A stretch of DNA of 64,000 nt from Clostridium thailandense (GCF_019207025.1 NZ_JAEEGC010000072.1:22176-86175); one strand, 5' to 3'. Positions 45,434 to 55,380 are shown, numbered from the stretch's first letter. The notes: generated from the sequence alone by a model not told the origin. Made by a program: numbers and translations.

Positions 45434-46600
45434 ATGAAAAAATACAAGTCACTATTGTTTAGTGTATTATTCGGAATAACTGCTGTCGTTTCACCGATCT
45501 TTGATGTAAGTGCTGCTTCAGAGCAAGCTTCAATTACAAGAGCTCAGGCTGAACAAAGAGCTTTAAATATGATTAATTTAACTTGGACATATTCTAATAG
45601 TAAGAATGGAACACTTTCTTCTGATTATGTTTCACTAGTTACACAACCAAGTCAATTTTCAAATCTTACTACTTCACAGGTTACGGGTATCCCTTATGAC
45701 TGGGGTGGTGGAGATGGCTTAGACTCAATTTCTGTTGGAGCTCCATGGACAAACTTTTTAGATGCTATTAATAAGGGAGCTTACGCTGGTAATGTTAACA
45801 TAACTGCTGGCCAGCAATATGTACCTACTACTGCCGGAATTGATTGTTCTGGATTTGTACAAGCAACCTTTAACATTCAAGACTATAAAATATCAACTTC
45901 AACCATGTTTGACAAATATTTTACAAAAATCAATTTAAATGATATTAAGCATATGGATATATTAGACAGGCCTGGAGACCATGTAGTCATATTTGATAGA
46001 TGGGGAACATTAAATGGAGTTCAAGGCGCTTACACTTATGAATCCACACCAGATCAGGCTTTTGGAGGAATACAAGGTGCAAAACAATACTTTTTAACTA
46101 TGGCTGATCTTAACAACGGTTATATAGCAGGAAGATATATTAATATTATAGAAGATAATTCAAACGCATCAACTTTACCACATCCAGTCAATGCAGAAAC
46201 CTTTGCACAAATAGTAAATGTAAATAGCTATGCAAACCTAAGAAGTAGCTCATCAACTAGTTCTAACATCATAAGTACAGTTCCTAAAAATACTGTAGTT
46301 TATTTAATTAGCTACTCAAATGGCTGGTACCAATTAAAATACAATGGACAAGTTGGTTGGGTTTATGGTACTTTAATTGCTCCACTAAATAATGGTAACT
46401 ATATAACAGTAAATAATTCTACTTATCAGGTAAATATAAGAACTAATCCTTCAACTACCTCTTCTAATATTGTAGGAGTTCTGTCTCAAGGTCAATATGC
46501 TCAGGTTTTAGACTATTCACCTGATGGAACTTGGATGAAGATTAATATTAATGGAGTTCAAGGTTGGTCCTATGGAAAATATTTAAGCTATATAAATTAG
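45434..46600 (+). CDS. Secreted NlpC/P60-like hydrolase with two SH3 domains
   Basis: 388 aa from ATG 45434, preceded by GAGGAGGA; a TTG six codons earlier is part of that site. A signal peptide covers residues 1-27 (..DVSA). The catalytic region (about 30-225) has the putative Cys in TTAGIDCSGFVQATF and His in RPGDHVVIFDRW, with GIPYDWGGGDGLDS upstream, resembling NlpC/P60-type peptidases. Two bacterial SH3 domains follow (about 255-320 and 325-388; NVNSYANLRSSSSTSSNIIS and YQVNIRTNPSTTSSNIVG) for wall binding. Probably a peptidoglycan endopeptidase. A strong terminator follows. Confidence 0.85.
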   Translation: MKKYKSLLFSVLFGITAVVSPIFDVSAASEQASITRAQAEQRALNMINLTWTYSNSKNGTLSSDYVSLVTQPSQFSNLTTSQVTGIPYDWGGGDGLDSISVGAPWTNFLDAINKGAYAGNVNITAGQQYVPTTAGIDCSGFVQATFNIQDYKISTSTMFDKYFTKINLNDIKHMDILDRPGDHVVIFDRWGTLNGVQGAYTYESTPDQAFGGIQGAKQYFLTMADLNNGYIAGRYINIIEDNSNASTLPHPVNAETFAQIVNVNSYANLRSSSSTSSNIISTVPKNTVVYLISYSNGWYQLKYNGQVGWVYGTLIAPLNNGNYITVNNSTYQVNIRTNPSTTSSNIVGVLSQGQYAQVLDYSPDGTWMKININGVQGWSYGKYLSYIN

Positions 46601-46613
46601 TATGATTTGTTAG

Positions 46614-46651
46614 ATGGTGCTGTTGCATTTACAACAGCACCATTTTTTTTG
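46614..46651 (+). terminator. Terminator of the NlpC/P60 gene
   Basis: Perfect 12-bp stem ATGGTGCTGTTG/CAACAGCACCAT, followed by a T8 run. Confidence 0.92.
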
Positions 46652-46727
46652 GAATATAATCATTTAATTTTACATAGTTATTAATAATTGTATGATTCAA
46701 ATTCTATATTAACATAGGGGTTTATTT

Positions 46728-48233
46728 ATGAGAAGAGACAGACTTTTAAAAAATTCGATTATATTAATCAGTTCCAACTTAATCACAGGTATATTTGGAT
46801 TTATATTTTCTATAATTTTATCTCGTGAACTTGGAGCTGAAGGAATGGGCCTTTATGGCCTTGTGATGCCTATATATGATTTATTTCTATGCCTTATATC
46901 TGGCGGAATGGTTACAGCTATATCAAAGGTAGCCGCTGTATACTTTTCAAAGGATGATTTTAGAAACCTAGACAGATCTGTTGATGTTTCATTGTTGTTT
47001 GATTGCGTGTGGGCTCTTATTATAGTAAGTTTTGTATTTATTCATGCTCAATACATAAGTGTTTATATTATAAAGGATACTAGAACCATTCACGCCCTAC
47101 AGGTTATGTGTCCTGCTATGCTTTTTATAGCACTTTCAGGAGTCCTTAAGGGATATTTTTATGGTACTTCAAATATTAAAGTACCTGCCTTTATTGATAT
47201 TTTAGAAAAACTTTTAAGAATAATAGTTTTAACAACTATAGTAACAATTTTTTCTCTTAAAGATGTGAAAAATACTGTAACAGCTGCTTATGTAACCTTG
47301 GCAATTGGTGAATTTATAAGCCTAGTATTTCTTTATATTTTTTATAAGATAAAAAAGAGCAAATATAAATATAATTTTACTATGTCTGAGGACAAGCTAC
47401 AGTTACTATTTAACATATTAGTTATATCTGTTCCACTAAGTTTAAATGGCTTTTTATCTACTGCAATATCTACTGCTTCTGCTCTAATAGTACCAAGAAG
47501 ACTGGTAGCCTCTGGAATAGAGTACAGCACCGCTCTTTCTATGATTGGTAGATTTAAAGGTATGTCTTTGAGTATAATCTTTTTTCCAATGACAATAATA
47601 ACGTCAATATGTACAGTACTTATTCCAGATTTATCCGAGAAAATGGATAAAAAAGATTATTGGAGCGCAGAAAATAGAATATCCCAGGTACTAAAAGTAT
47701 CATTATTATTAGGAATTACTACTACTATCATTTGCTTAAATATACCTGATTCACTAGGTAAGCTTTTTTATGGCCGAACTGATTTAGGTTCATATATTAA
47801 ATTTGCATCTTTCGCTGCTCCACTTGTCTTTACTTCTGCTAGTACTTTTGGAATACTAAATGGTCTTGGGAAACAAAACATAATTTTAAGAAACTCATTA
47901 ATTGTTTCACTTGAAGAGTTGATTCTTCTATATGTTCTTACAGGAATTTCATGGATAAATATTTTCGGCTATGGAGTATCCTTAATAATAACTTCTATTA
48001 CAACATTGATACTAAACATATATGAAATAAAAAAACAATGCAGCTTAAACATCTCAACTTATGAAATACTAATAGTATTATTCTTAAGCATTTTATTATA
48101 CTTTGTGCTATCTATATTAAATAATATTATACCTTCACAAATGTTTGCCCTCAAAAACTTATCTATGATAGCAATAGGTTTCCTTATATCTCTGGTTTTT
48201 ATATTATTTATGATTAAAAATAAATTTAGATAA
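46728..48233 (+). CDS. MOP-superfamily flippase, SpoVB/MurJ-like (first of a pair)
   Basis: 501 aa with about 14 hydrophobic helices. The N-terminus MRRDRLLKNSIILISSNLITGIFGFIFSIILSRELGAEGMGLYGLVMP is the SpoVB/polysaccharide-export signature. SpoVB acts in spore cortex synthesis and relatives flip lipid-linked glycans across the membrane. It is convergent with a second member of the same family, with a shared bidirectional terminator. Monocistronic; its AGGGG ribosome site is weak. Confidence 0.85.
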   Translation: MRRDRLLKNSIILISSNLITGIFGFIFSIILSRELGAEGMGLYGLVMPIYDLFLCLISGGMVTAISKVAAVYFSKDDFRNLDRSVDVSLLFDCVWALIIVSFVFIHAQYISVYIIKDTRTIHALQVMCPAMLFIALSGVLKGYFYGTSNIKVPAFIDILEKLLRIIVLTTIVTIFSLKDVKNTVTAAYVTLAIGEFISLVFLYIFYKIKKSKYKYNFTMSEDKLQLLFNILVISVPLSLNGFLSTAISTASALIVPRRLVASGIEYSTALSMIGRFKGMSLSIIFFPMTIITSICTVLIPDLSEKMDKKDYWSAENRISQVLKVSLLLGITTTIICLNIPDSLGKLFYGRTDLGSYIKFASFAAPLVFTSASTFGILNGLGKQNIILRNSLIVSLEELILLYVLTGISWINIFGYGVSLIITSITTLILNIYEIKKQCSLNISTYEILIVLFLSILLYFVLSILNNIIPSQMFALKNLSMIAIGFLISLVFILFMIKNKFR

Positions 48234-48270
48234 AAATAGGGGGGTCCACTTGGAACCCCCTATTTTTATC
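48229..48270. terminator. Bidirectional terminator between the two flippase genes
   Basis: Perfect 15-bp stem GATAAAAATAGGGGG/CCCCCTATTTTTATC. The stem overlaps both stop codons. Confidence 0.9.
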
Positions 48271-49873
48271 TAACTCTTTGCAAAATAAAGTTTGGAATAA
48301 GTCTAACTATTTTTCTAGGCATGCTGTTTAAATCCTCTTTAGTTATGCCTCTAGTTATTACAAGCCCAAACATATATACAAGCATTCCTACAGCAATAGC
48401 TACTAATGTAATAGAAGAATTAATAAGATAACCTCTCTTCGATAATTTTAAAAGTACTCCTAACACATAATATACCGCAAATACTGAACCACCCATTATT
48501 GTAGATGAAAATAATGGTTTTATTGCATGCACTAATATACTTAATTTTATTCCTAAAGATTTTCTAATTATTCTATGATTTAAAATTATAGGAACTAAAA
48601 ACCCAACTATACTTCCAACTACTGCACCTAATATATTTATCTTAGGTATAGCTATTAGGAAATAATTTGTTATTACTTTAAAAGCTATTCCTAAAACAGA
48701 GTATAACGTTGCAATGTAAAGTCTACCTATGCTTTGAAGTATCGTAGTTTGTATTTGCATTACTGACATCAATATCAGAACTATAGAACCATAAGCCATT
48801 ATATATGCTCCTCCACCTAACTTAAGAGTTTGATATACAGGATCACTTATAACTGCAAGTCCAACAGCACATGGCACTGCGATTAAAAAGCAAAGTCTAA
48901 AGGAATAATTAATCTTATTTTTCACTTGTGACTTATCCTTAATAGCGACAGCTGCTGATATTGCTGGTAATATAGCCATTGATAGAGACGATATTATTGA
49001 TATAGGAACATTTAAAAGTTGCTGATATTTTGTCAAAAACCCATATAATATGTTTGCTTGAGTTTCATTAACTCCACCTGCTATTAATCTTATCTTTGTG
49101 TTAGATAAATCAACTAAACTTCCTGCATAAGTCATACCTACGCAAACCGTAATAGGAAGTCCATATTTTATTATTTTTCTCATCAACTGCTTTGTATTAT
49201 ATCGTCTTACATCTTCATTAGCGTATTCTTTAGGTACTCTAAATTTTTTATTTCTTTCATAATAAAACATTAAAAATGCAGCTGATATAAGTGCACCTAT
49301 TGATGTACCTATAGCCCCGCCTGCACATCCTGCCTCCACTCCATATTTTATAAGAAGTGCTGCAAATAAAAGAGAAAATGCGGTATTAGCTACTTGCTCT
49401 ATTACTTGTGAAACAGCTGTTGGTGTCATGTTTCCTCTTCCTTGAAAATATCCTCTATATGCTGAAGCTACAGAAGTAAATAAAATAGCAGGAGCTAATG
49501 TTAATAAAGATAAATAAGCTTGCTTGTAATGTACAATACTAGCAAAGGGACCTGCAAAAATAAGCAATATTACAGTCATCAAAATTCCAATTATACACAA
49601 AACAGATCTGGCTATTTTGAAACTTTTTACAGCATCCTTATAATTTCTAACTGCTGCAAGCTCTGACACGAGCTTAGAAATAGCCACTGGTATACCTGAA
49701 TTTGTCAAAACAAATATAAATACATATACTTGATATGAAGCTCCGTATATTCCATAACCTTCATCACCTATAATCATTCTTAATAAAGGTATGTATAATA
49801 ACGAGAGCACTTTTACCAACATACTAGCCGCCGAAAGTATGGCAAACCCTCTAGTGGTTGATTGTTCCTTCAT
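48266..49873 (-). CDS. MOP-superfamily flippase, MurJ (YtgP)/SpoVB-like (second of the pair)
   Basis: 535 aa from ATG 49873, with AGGGG 9 nt upstream; the TTG seven codons earlier lacks a ribosome site. About 14 helices. The N-terminus TTRGFAILSAASMLVKVLSLLYIPLLRMIIGDEGYGIYGASYQVY and later AYRGYFQGRGNMTPTAVSQVIEQ fit the YtgP/MurJ group that moves lipid II across the membrane. It lies 44 bp downstream of an RluA-type synthase on the same strand, so the two are probably cotranscribed. Confidence 0.85.
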   Translation of the reverse strand: MKEQSTTRGFAILSAASMLVKVLSLLYIPLLRMIIGDEGYGIYGASYQVYVFIFVLTNSGIPVAISKLVSELAAVRNYKDAVKSFKIARSVLCIIGILMTVILLIFAGPFASIVHYKQAYLSLLTLAPAILFTSVASAYRGYFQGRGNMTPTAVSQVIEQVANTAFSLLFAALLIKYGVEAGCAGGAIGTSIGALISAAFLMFYYERNKKFRVPKEYANEDVRRYNTKQLMRKIIKYGLPITVCVGMTYAGSLVDLSNTKIRLIAGGVNETQANILYGFLTKYQQLLNVPISIISSLSMAILPAISAAVAIKDKSQVKNKINYSFRLCFLIAVPCAVGLAVISDPVYQTLKLGGGAYIMAYGSIVLILMSVMQIQTTILQSIGRLYIATLYSVLGIAFKVITNYFLIAIPKINILGAVVGSIVGFLVPIILNHRIIRKSLGIKLSILVHAIKPLFSSTIMGGSVFAVYYVLGVLLKLSKRGYLINSSITLVAIAVGMLVYMFGLVITRGITKEDLNSMPRKIVRLIPNFILQRVR

Positions 49874-49917
49874 TTTAAAAACCCCTATCCGCAACCTTAA
49901 TCAAATAAAAATTAACG

Positions 49918-50877
49918 TTAGAATTTTTCAAACACATCGTTTTTAATCTTTTTAAATACTGGTGGTAAACTTTCCGCTATTGTCTTATTTTCTAAATAAG
50001 ACAATTTTTCCACACAATTCCTAAAAATAAGCTTATACGCATATAAAAATTGATAATTTAATGCATATTTATTAATGAAAAAACTATTTATCTGTGATAT
50101 CCCATATTTTGCGTCTCCTATTATGGGATTTCCAAGGTAACTTAAGTGAGCCCTTAATTGATGACTTCTTCCCGTTAAAAGTTCTAATTCAACTAAAGAG
50201 TATGTTCCACAACTTTTAAGAATTTTTACCTGTGTAGCTATCTCCTTAGTATCTTTCCTTGGAGAATCAAAAATTTTAGATATATTTTCATCCTCGTTCT
50301 TAGCTATGTATGCTTTATGTAACCCCTCTTTTGGTTTTCCCTTTACAACAGCCATATAATATTTCTCTATTTTTCTTTCTCTGATCATTTCATTTAACGC
50401 TTTTAATGACTCATAGTTCTTTCCATATATAACAATACCAGAAGTATTTCTATCAAGCCTATTACAAGATGCTGGTGTAAAAGTTACCTCTTTTTCTGGA
50501 TTGTAATCTCCTTTATCGTATAAATATGAAAGTACATAATCAGTTAAGGTAGGTTCTCCTTTTTTGCTATCTGAATGGACTAACACCCCAGGCCATTTCT
50601 CTACTATTAACATATTTTCATCTTCATAAGTAACTTTTAGAAAATCACTTTCTATTCTTGTGAACTTTTCCTTTTTTTCGTCAGAAACTATATCTCTTGT
50701 CTCCACTAAATCGCCTTCAATAAGAGAATACTTTTCTTTAACCTTTTTTCCATTTACCTTTACATCGCCTTTTCTTATACTCTTATATATAGCACTTAAA
50801 GGCACATCTTTAAGCCATTTTCTCATAAACTTATCCATTCTCTGTCCTGCTTCATTTGGTCCAATTTCAATCTTCAT
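49918..50877 (-). CDS. RluA-family pseudouridine synthase with S4 domain
   Basis: 319 aa, AGGAG before ATG 50877. An N-terminal S4 RNA-binding domain (about 10-60, RMDKFMRKWL and SAIYKSIRKGDVKVNGKKV) precedes the catalytic domain with the active-site Asp in CNRLDRNTSGIVIYGK and the ELLTGRSHQLRAHLSYLGNPIIGD motif. The usual H-R-L-D is N-R-L-D here. It isomerises uridine in rRNA or tRNA. It forms an operon with the MurJ-like gene. Confidence 0.9.
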   Translation of the reverse strand: MKIEIGPNEAGQRMDKFMRKWLKDVPLSAIYKSIRKGDVKVNGKKVKEKYSLIEGDLVETRDIVSDEKKEKFTRIESDFLKVTYEDENMLIVEKWPGVLVHSDSKKGEPTLTDYVLSYLYDKGDYNPEKEVTFTPASCNRLDRNTSGIVIYGKNYESLKALNEMIRERKIEKYYMAVVKGKPKEGLHKAYIAKNEDENISKIFDSPRKDTKEIATQVKILKSCGTYSLVELELLTGRSHQLRAHLSYLGNPIIGDAKYGISQINSFFINKYALNYQFLYAYKLIFRNCVEKLSYLENKTIAESLPPVFKKIKNDVFEKF

Positions 50878-51170
50878 GCAATCACTCCTAGTATTTTCAT
50901 CTTAATTTCTGCATCTTTCTTCAATTTCATGTTCTTATTGACATATTAATATATTAAACAACACCTAATTATATACCACTATTATTACCAAAATCAATAC
51001 GTATAATTATAAATATTTCACATTATCATAAGCAATCAAAACTTTTATAGTTTAATTCAATGTATAATCTTCCACATTCAAAAACTAACCTATGATCAAC
51101 TTACCCATAATAAAATTACTATATTAGTTAAGTGTATAGTCTATATTAAGAATTTATAAAGAATGAAACC

Positions 51171-51403
51171 AGAAAGTCGACTTACCCGGAGGGATATATT
51201 AACGTTCTGGAGAGCACATTTAAACACTTTTGCCATAAGTCTTAGCTCAAATTTTTGAAAAAGCTTAGAAAATTTGATTGTTTGAGCGTAGCGAGTTATC
51301 AGATATTCTTAGCTTTTTCAAAAACTTGAGCTTTAGACTTACCAAAAGTATTTAATCGTACAGTAAGAACGTTAATACATCCCGCAGGATAAGTCGACTT
51401 TCG
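51171..51403. repeat. Intergenic palindromic repeat, copy B
   Basis: A 233-bp imperfect palindrome. Arms start AGAAAGTCGACTTA (51171-51184) and end TAAGTCGACTTTCG (51390-51403); the pairing TTAACGTTC/GAACGTTAA and then a long inner stem (AGCTCAA-TTTTTGAAAAAGCT type) follow. CCGGAGGGA and TCCCGCAGGA mark the internal motif positions shared with the other copies. The rest of the gap (50878-51170) is AT-rich with no gene seen. Confidence 0.85.
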
Positions 51404-51414
51404 GCGTTACACCT

Positions 51415-52590
51415 CTATAAATTCAAATATTCAAAGGCAGTTTGACACTGCACTGCTACTCCAATTGGAAGACAATCTTCATCAATATCGAACAAACTTC
51501 CATGAGCTGGATGCACTATACCTTTACTTTCATTTCTAGAACCTAAATAATAAAATGCAGCTGGTCTTTCAAGAGAAAAATATGCAAAACTCTCTACTCC
51601 CATACTTGGGCTTTGAAGCATTTTTATATTATCTCTTCCTATAACCTTTTCTGCTGAAGCTAAAAGCTGTTGTACTGCAGTATCATCATTATATAAACAA
51701 GGATAACTTTCTTCTATATTTATTTCACACTTACCTCTCATGGAATGTACTATTCCCTCTACTACTTCTACAAGCCTTTGCTTTACGTAAACTCTGTGCT
51801 CTGTTGTCATTACCCTTATAATACCAGCTATAGTTACTTCTTCTGGTATTATATTTTGAGCAGTACCTCCATGAATGGAACCTATAGTCAAAACCGCTGG
51901 GTCTGTAGGCGGAAGTTCTCTGCTTATAATATTTTGAAGAGCTAAAACCACAGAGCTAGCTATAACTACAGGATCAACACCAGTATGCGGACGTGCTCCG
52001 TGAGCACCTCTTCCTTTTATTTTTATTGTAAAAGGATTAGACGCCGCGTTAACTACTCCCATTTTCACTCCTATTTTTCCAACTTCTAAGTTTTCCTCAA
52101 CGTGAAGTCCTAGTATCATATCTACATGAGGTTCTTCCAATATACCTTCTTGTATCATAACCTTAGCTCCACCAGTAGTTTCTTCGGCTGGTTCAAAAAA
52201 CAACTTTACATTTCCATTTAATTCATTCCTAATGCTATTTAAAACTTTAGCTGCTCCAAGGAGTATAGTAGTATGTGCATCATGACCACAAGCATGCATT
52301 TTACCATTTGTCTTTGAAGAATAATCACAACTTTTTTTATCCTGAAGCGGAAGAGCATCAATATCTCCTCTAAGTGCTATAGTTTTTTGTCCCTTCCCCC
52401 TTATTATGCCGCATACTCCAGTTCCTGCAGTTTCCCTATATTCTATGCCCTCTTTTTTCAAGAATGTTTTTATAAAATCTGAAGTTCTGTGCTCCTCATA
52501 TCCAAGTTCTGGATGCATATGAAAATCTCTTCTTAACTCTACAAGTTCTTTTTTTAGTTCATTTGCCATGTTTAAAAAATTAAATTTCAT
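51415..52590 (-). CDS. M20 family amidohydrolase (N-acyl-amino acid or hippurate hydrolase type)
   Basis: 391 aa, GGAGAG before ATG 52590. M20D-type metallohydrolase: RRDFHMHPELGYEEHRTSDFIKTFL, metal ligands in HACGHDAHTTILLGAA and EPAEETTGGAKVMI, and GLHVEENLEVG. A dimerisation lid (about 180-300) carries KGRGAHGARPHTGVDPV. Late YYLGSRN and HPAHGSLFDIDEDCLPIG complete the fold. It cleaves N-acyl groups from amino acids or small amides in the cytoplasm. The exact substrate is unknown. A FtsA-like gene ends 23 bp upstream. Confidence 0.92.
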   Translation of the reverse strand: MKFNFLNMANELKKELVELRRDFHMHPELGYEEHRTSDFIKTFLKKEGIEYRETAGTGVCGIIRGKGQKTIALRGDIDALPLQDKKSCDYSSKTNGKMHACGHDAHTTILLGAAKVLNSIRNELNGNVKLFFEPAEETTGGAKVMIQEGILEEPHVDMILGLHVEENLEVGKIGVKMGVVNAASNPFTIKIKGRGAHGARPHTGVDPVVIASSVVLALQNIISRELPPTDPAVLTIGSIHGGTAQNIIPEEVTIAGIIRVMTTEHRVYVKQRLVEVVEGIVHSMRGKCEINIEESYPCLYNDDTAVQQLLASAEKVIGRDNIKMLQSPSMGVESFAYFSLERPAAFYYLGSRNESKGIVHPAHGSLFDIDEDCLPIGVAVQCQTAFEYLNL

Positions 52591-52613
52591 AAATAACTCT
52601 CCAATCTATCGTT

Positions 52614-54722
52614 TTATTCCCAACCAATTTCTATGACATCTCCAGCAGAAAGCTTATCATGATATCCTGCATTTTTACCATTCAATCTAAGATATATGTT
52701 GCCTTTTGGTACTGTTAAATCAAAATCTATATAGTCAAATATATCAACAAATATATATTCTTTCTTTTCTTTTAAAATTATAGGCTCTTCATTGACTATA
52801 ATCTTAAGTTCATACAATTCTACCTCATATTTTTTTTCTTCTAATACACTTAAATTTGCTTCTTCTGGTGTATCTACTTCCGTAGTATTTTGATTTTCGA
52901 CTTTCTTTTCTTCTTTTGTATCTCCAATTATATCTTTGCTCTGACCTATTCCTTCATTTTTTTCTTTTATTAATTCTTCTTTACTTATTCTGTAAATCCT
53001 ATCTCCTTCATTTATAATATGTCTATCAGCTAACTCTTCTCCATTTAGGAAATAAACAAAATCTTCATTAACATCTCTAAAATACTTCTTATATTCCCCT
53101 AAAGTTTCAGGATATACTATTTGAACTTCATCGCCCTCTCTTATATTATCATCAAATTGTGCTCTTACACTGTTTATATAAATAACTGGCTCTAAATTTT
53201 CTAGTATATCATTGACAAAAAAGCTTATAGACTGAATTTTTTTAACGTAATCCTTAACCTTAGGAGATGCATCCTTGCCATCCATAGCATAGTTTATTTC
53301 TATATTATCTCCTTCTTTTACCTCTTCATCTATACTTGATTTTTCACTATTGATTTTAATTTCTGCGTTTATAGCAAGAGTTCCAAAAGCAAGTCTCTTT
53401 ATATCATTTAACATAAACCTTATGTTTTTTCCATTTCTGCCAATTAACACTTTTGGATTTATTCCTGCTTGCACCATAACATCCATGATTGTATGTTTAT
53501 GTGAATTAAATAAGCTTATAACATTATTATTCAGGAAAACATCTATGAAATCATGTCCAAGCCTTTTAATAGAGATTAATGCAATTCCCAAAACCGTTAC
53601 ACCAATACTTCCTAGCGAGTTATCCAGACACACACAATCAACAACTGATTCTCTTCCTTTTATACCAACCCTTTGAATCTGCAAGTTTAATTTTTCTGCA
53701 AGAAATTCCCTAAGTTTTGGTGTATGAGCACCTCCACCAACTAGAAAAACAGCATTAGGGGATTTATCTCCATTAAGCTCTATTATCTTGCTTCCTATTT
53801 CATCAGATATTTTTCTTACAATAGGACTTATAAGCTTGATTACGTCTTCCGATAAAATTTCATTTTCTAAACCCAATACATCAATATATGTAATCTTTTC
53901 TTGCTCACTGCATTGTTTTTTTATAGTTTCTGCAGTATTAAAATCTACCAAATAATTCTGAGCTATTATTTCTGTTACCTCATCTCCAGCCATAGGAACC
54001 ATTCCATAAGCACTTATAGTTTCTTTGCTGCTTATAGCAATATCGGAAGTTCCTGCTCCAACATCTACTAAAGCCAAATTTAGCAACCTTAAATTTTTAG
54101 GTACAGCAGCTTCCATTGCTGCTATCGGTTCTAAAGTAAGACTTGAAACCTGTAATCCTACTTTATCTATAACAGAATAGAGACTATCTACAACTGACCT
54201 TGGAAGAAATGTTGCTATAACTTCTGCAGCTACATTTTCTCCTTTATGTGAAAGTAGGTTAGCAATAATATATCCATTTAGATAATAGTTTTTAACGCTA
54301 TAACCAACACAATATAATTTTCCTTCTGCTTGATTATTAATTTTCTCTTCTGCAGCTTTTACTGCTGTTAACTCTAAGCTTCTAATAGCGTCCTTATCTA
54401 TTTCTTTATCAGATTCAATTTTTAATTCCGATTTAGTAACTACTGTCCTTAAAAATCTTCCAGCTGCTGCAATAGCTACCTGTTGAATTTTTACATTTAA
54501 TTTATTTTCCAGATGTTTTTTAACAGTACTTACTGCACTAGCAACTAAAGATATATCATGAATTTGGCCATCCACCATTGCTCTCTCTTCATGTTCTATA
54601 AAATGTTCTGCTATTACATTAAATTTTTTATCCTTTATAATTCCTATAGTTCCTATTACTGAACGTGTACCAATATCAAGAGCAAATATTAAATCTTGTG
54701 GGTTAATATTATTACTGTCCAT
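52614..54722 (-). CDS. FtsA/PilM-like actin-fold ATPase with beta-grasp-like C-terminal repeats
   Basis: 702 aa, GAGGTAAT before ATG 54722. The actin-like ATPase domain (about 1-400) shows FALDIGTRSVIGTIG (phosphate 1), ALVDVGAGTSDIAI (phosphate 2) and AVFLVGGGAHTPKLREFLA (adenosine). A 300-residue extension follows in which four units end in related strings: EVKEGDNIEINY, NIREGDEVQIVY, IINEGDRIYRIS and KLSAGDVIEIGW. This is the signature of ThiS/SLBB-like beta-grasp folds. It is much longer than FtsA (about 420 aa) and no ftsZ is adjacent, so it is probably a specialised clostridial paralogue. The role is unknown. Confidence 0.8.
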   Translation of the reverse strand: MDSNNINPQDLIFALDIGTRSVIGTIGIIKDKKFNVIAEHFIEHEERAMVDGQIHDISLVASAVSTVKKHLENKLNVKIQQVAIAAAGRFLRTVVTKSELKIESDKEIDKDAIRSLELTAVKAAEEKINNQAEGKLYCVGYSVKNYYLNGYIIANLLSHKGENVAAEVIATFLPRSVVDSLYSVIDKVGLQVSSLTLEPIAAMEAAVPKNLRLLNLALVDVGAGTSDIAISSKETISAYGMVPMAGDEVTEIIAQNYLVDFNTAETIKKQCSEQEKITYIDVLGLENEILSEDVIKLISPIVRKISDEIGSKIIELNGDKSPNAVFLVGGGAHTPKLREFLAEKLNLQIQRVGIKGRESVVDCVCLDNSLGSIGVTVLGIALISIKRLGHDFIDVFLNNNVISLFNSHKHTIMDVMVQAGINPKVLIGRNGKNIRFMLNDIKRLAFGTLAINAEIKINSEKSSIDEEVKEGDNIEINYAMDGKDASPKVKDYVKKIQSISFFVNDILENLEPVIYINSVRAQFDDNIREGDEVQIVYPETLGEYKKYFRDVNEDFVYFLNGEELADRHIINEGDRIYRISKEELIKEKNEGIGQSKDIIGDTKEEKKVENQNTTEVDTPEEANLSVLEEKKYEVELYELKIIVNEEPIILKEKKEYIFVDIFDYIDFDLTVPKGNIYLRLNGKNAGYHDKLSAGDVIEIGWE

Positions 54723-54869
54723 AACATTACCTCTTTTTCTATAATTTAAAAGCTCATATTCTTAGAATATGCTATATTATCCTAATAAAATTATAATTAA
54801 TTATGAAATGTTTGTAAACTAGCCTATACAAATGAGTTTGATAAAATTTAGATTTTACAGAAAAATAAA

Positions 54870-54998
54870 GAGTACCAACAAAACATGTCAGTACTCCTAG
54901 ATAACTCGCTAAATGAAAGTTCCATTTATAATTCATTATATGATTATTTTCAATATTATGTTCAAAATAAAAATAAGCACTAGTTTTTATACCAGTGC
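54870..54998 (-). terminator. Two hairpins downstream of the 99-aa gene
   Basis: GAGTAC..GTACTC (54870-54896) followed on the minus strand by TTTATTTTT, and GCACTAGT..ACCAGTGC (54977-54998) followed by TTATTTTTATTTT. Both face the leftward transcript ending at 55081. No gene lies in 54723-55080. Confidence 0.6.
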
Positions 54999-55080
54999 AA
55001 TGTAAGGGTCAACTTACTCATTTTCCTCTAAAAATTAATAAAATTATATAACAATAAATTTAAACATTCAATAAAGTATG

Positions 55081-55380
55081 CTACTCTGTGAGATTTAATG
55101 AATTTTCATGCTCTGTTACATAAGGAAGTGTTTTTATAATCTCGTATACATATTTAAATGATGATTTTCCCTTTTTAATAAAATAATCTTTCTCAATCTT
55201 ATTAAAACATAACATATTGCACCACAAATCAACAAAGTCTTCTTTATTCACAAAATAACTTTTCTCATCATCTTTTACAACAAAGCCATCATTATAGTTC
55301 TCAATTATTTGTAGGGCTTCAACCTTATTTCCTTCTAACATTAAACATACATCTTCCCACATTTTTTTAAAAGCAACCAT
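55081..55380 (-). CDS. Hypothetical protein, 99 aa
   Basis: Family not recognised. ATG 55380 is chosen because GGAGG lies 8 nt upstream; a TTG seven codons earlier precedes the site. The sequence MVAFKKMWEDVCLMLEGNKVEALQII is helical and amphipathic, followed by a beta-like FVVKDDEKSYFVNKEDFVDLW and a charged tail. Soluble. It lies upstream of two hairpin terminators and is flanked by the FtsA-like gene (downstream) and the divergent Mn-catalase gene. Confidence 0.55.
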   Translation of the reverse strand: MVAFKKMWEDVCLMLEGNKVEALQIIENYNDGFVVKDDEKSYFVNKEDFVDLWCNMLCFNKIEKDYFIKKGKSSFKYVYEIIKTLPYVTEHENSLNLTE

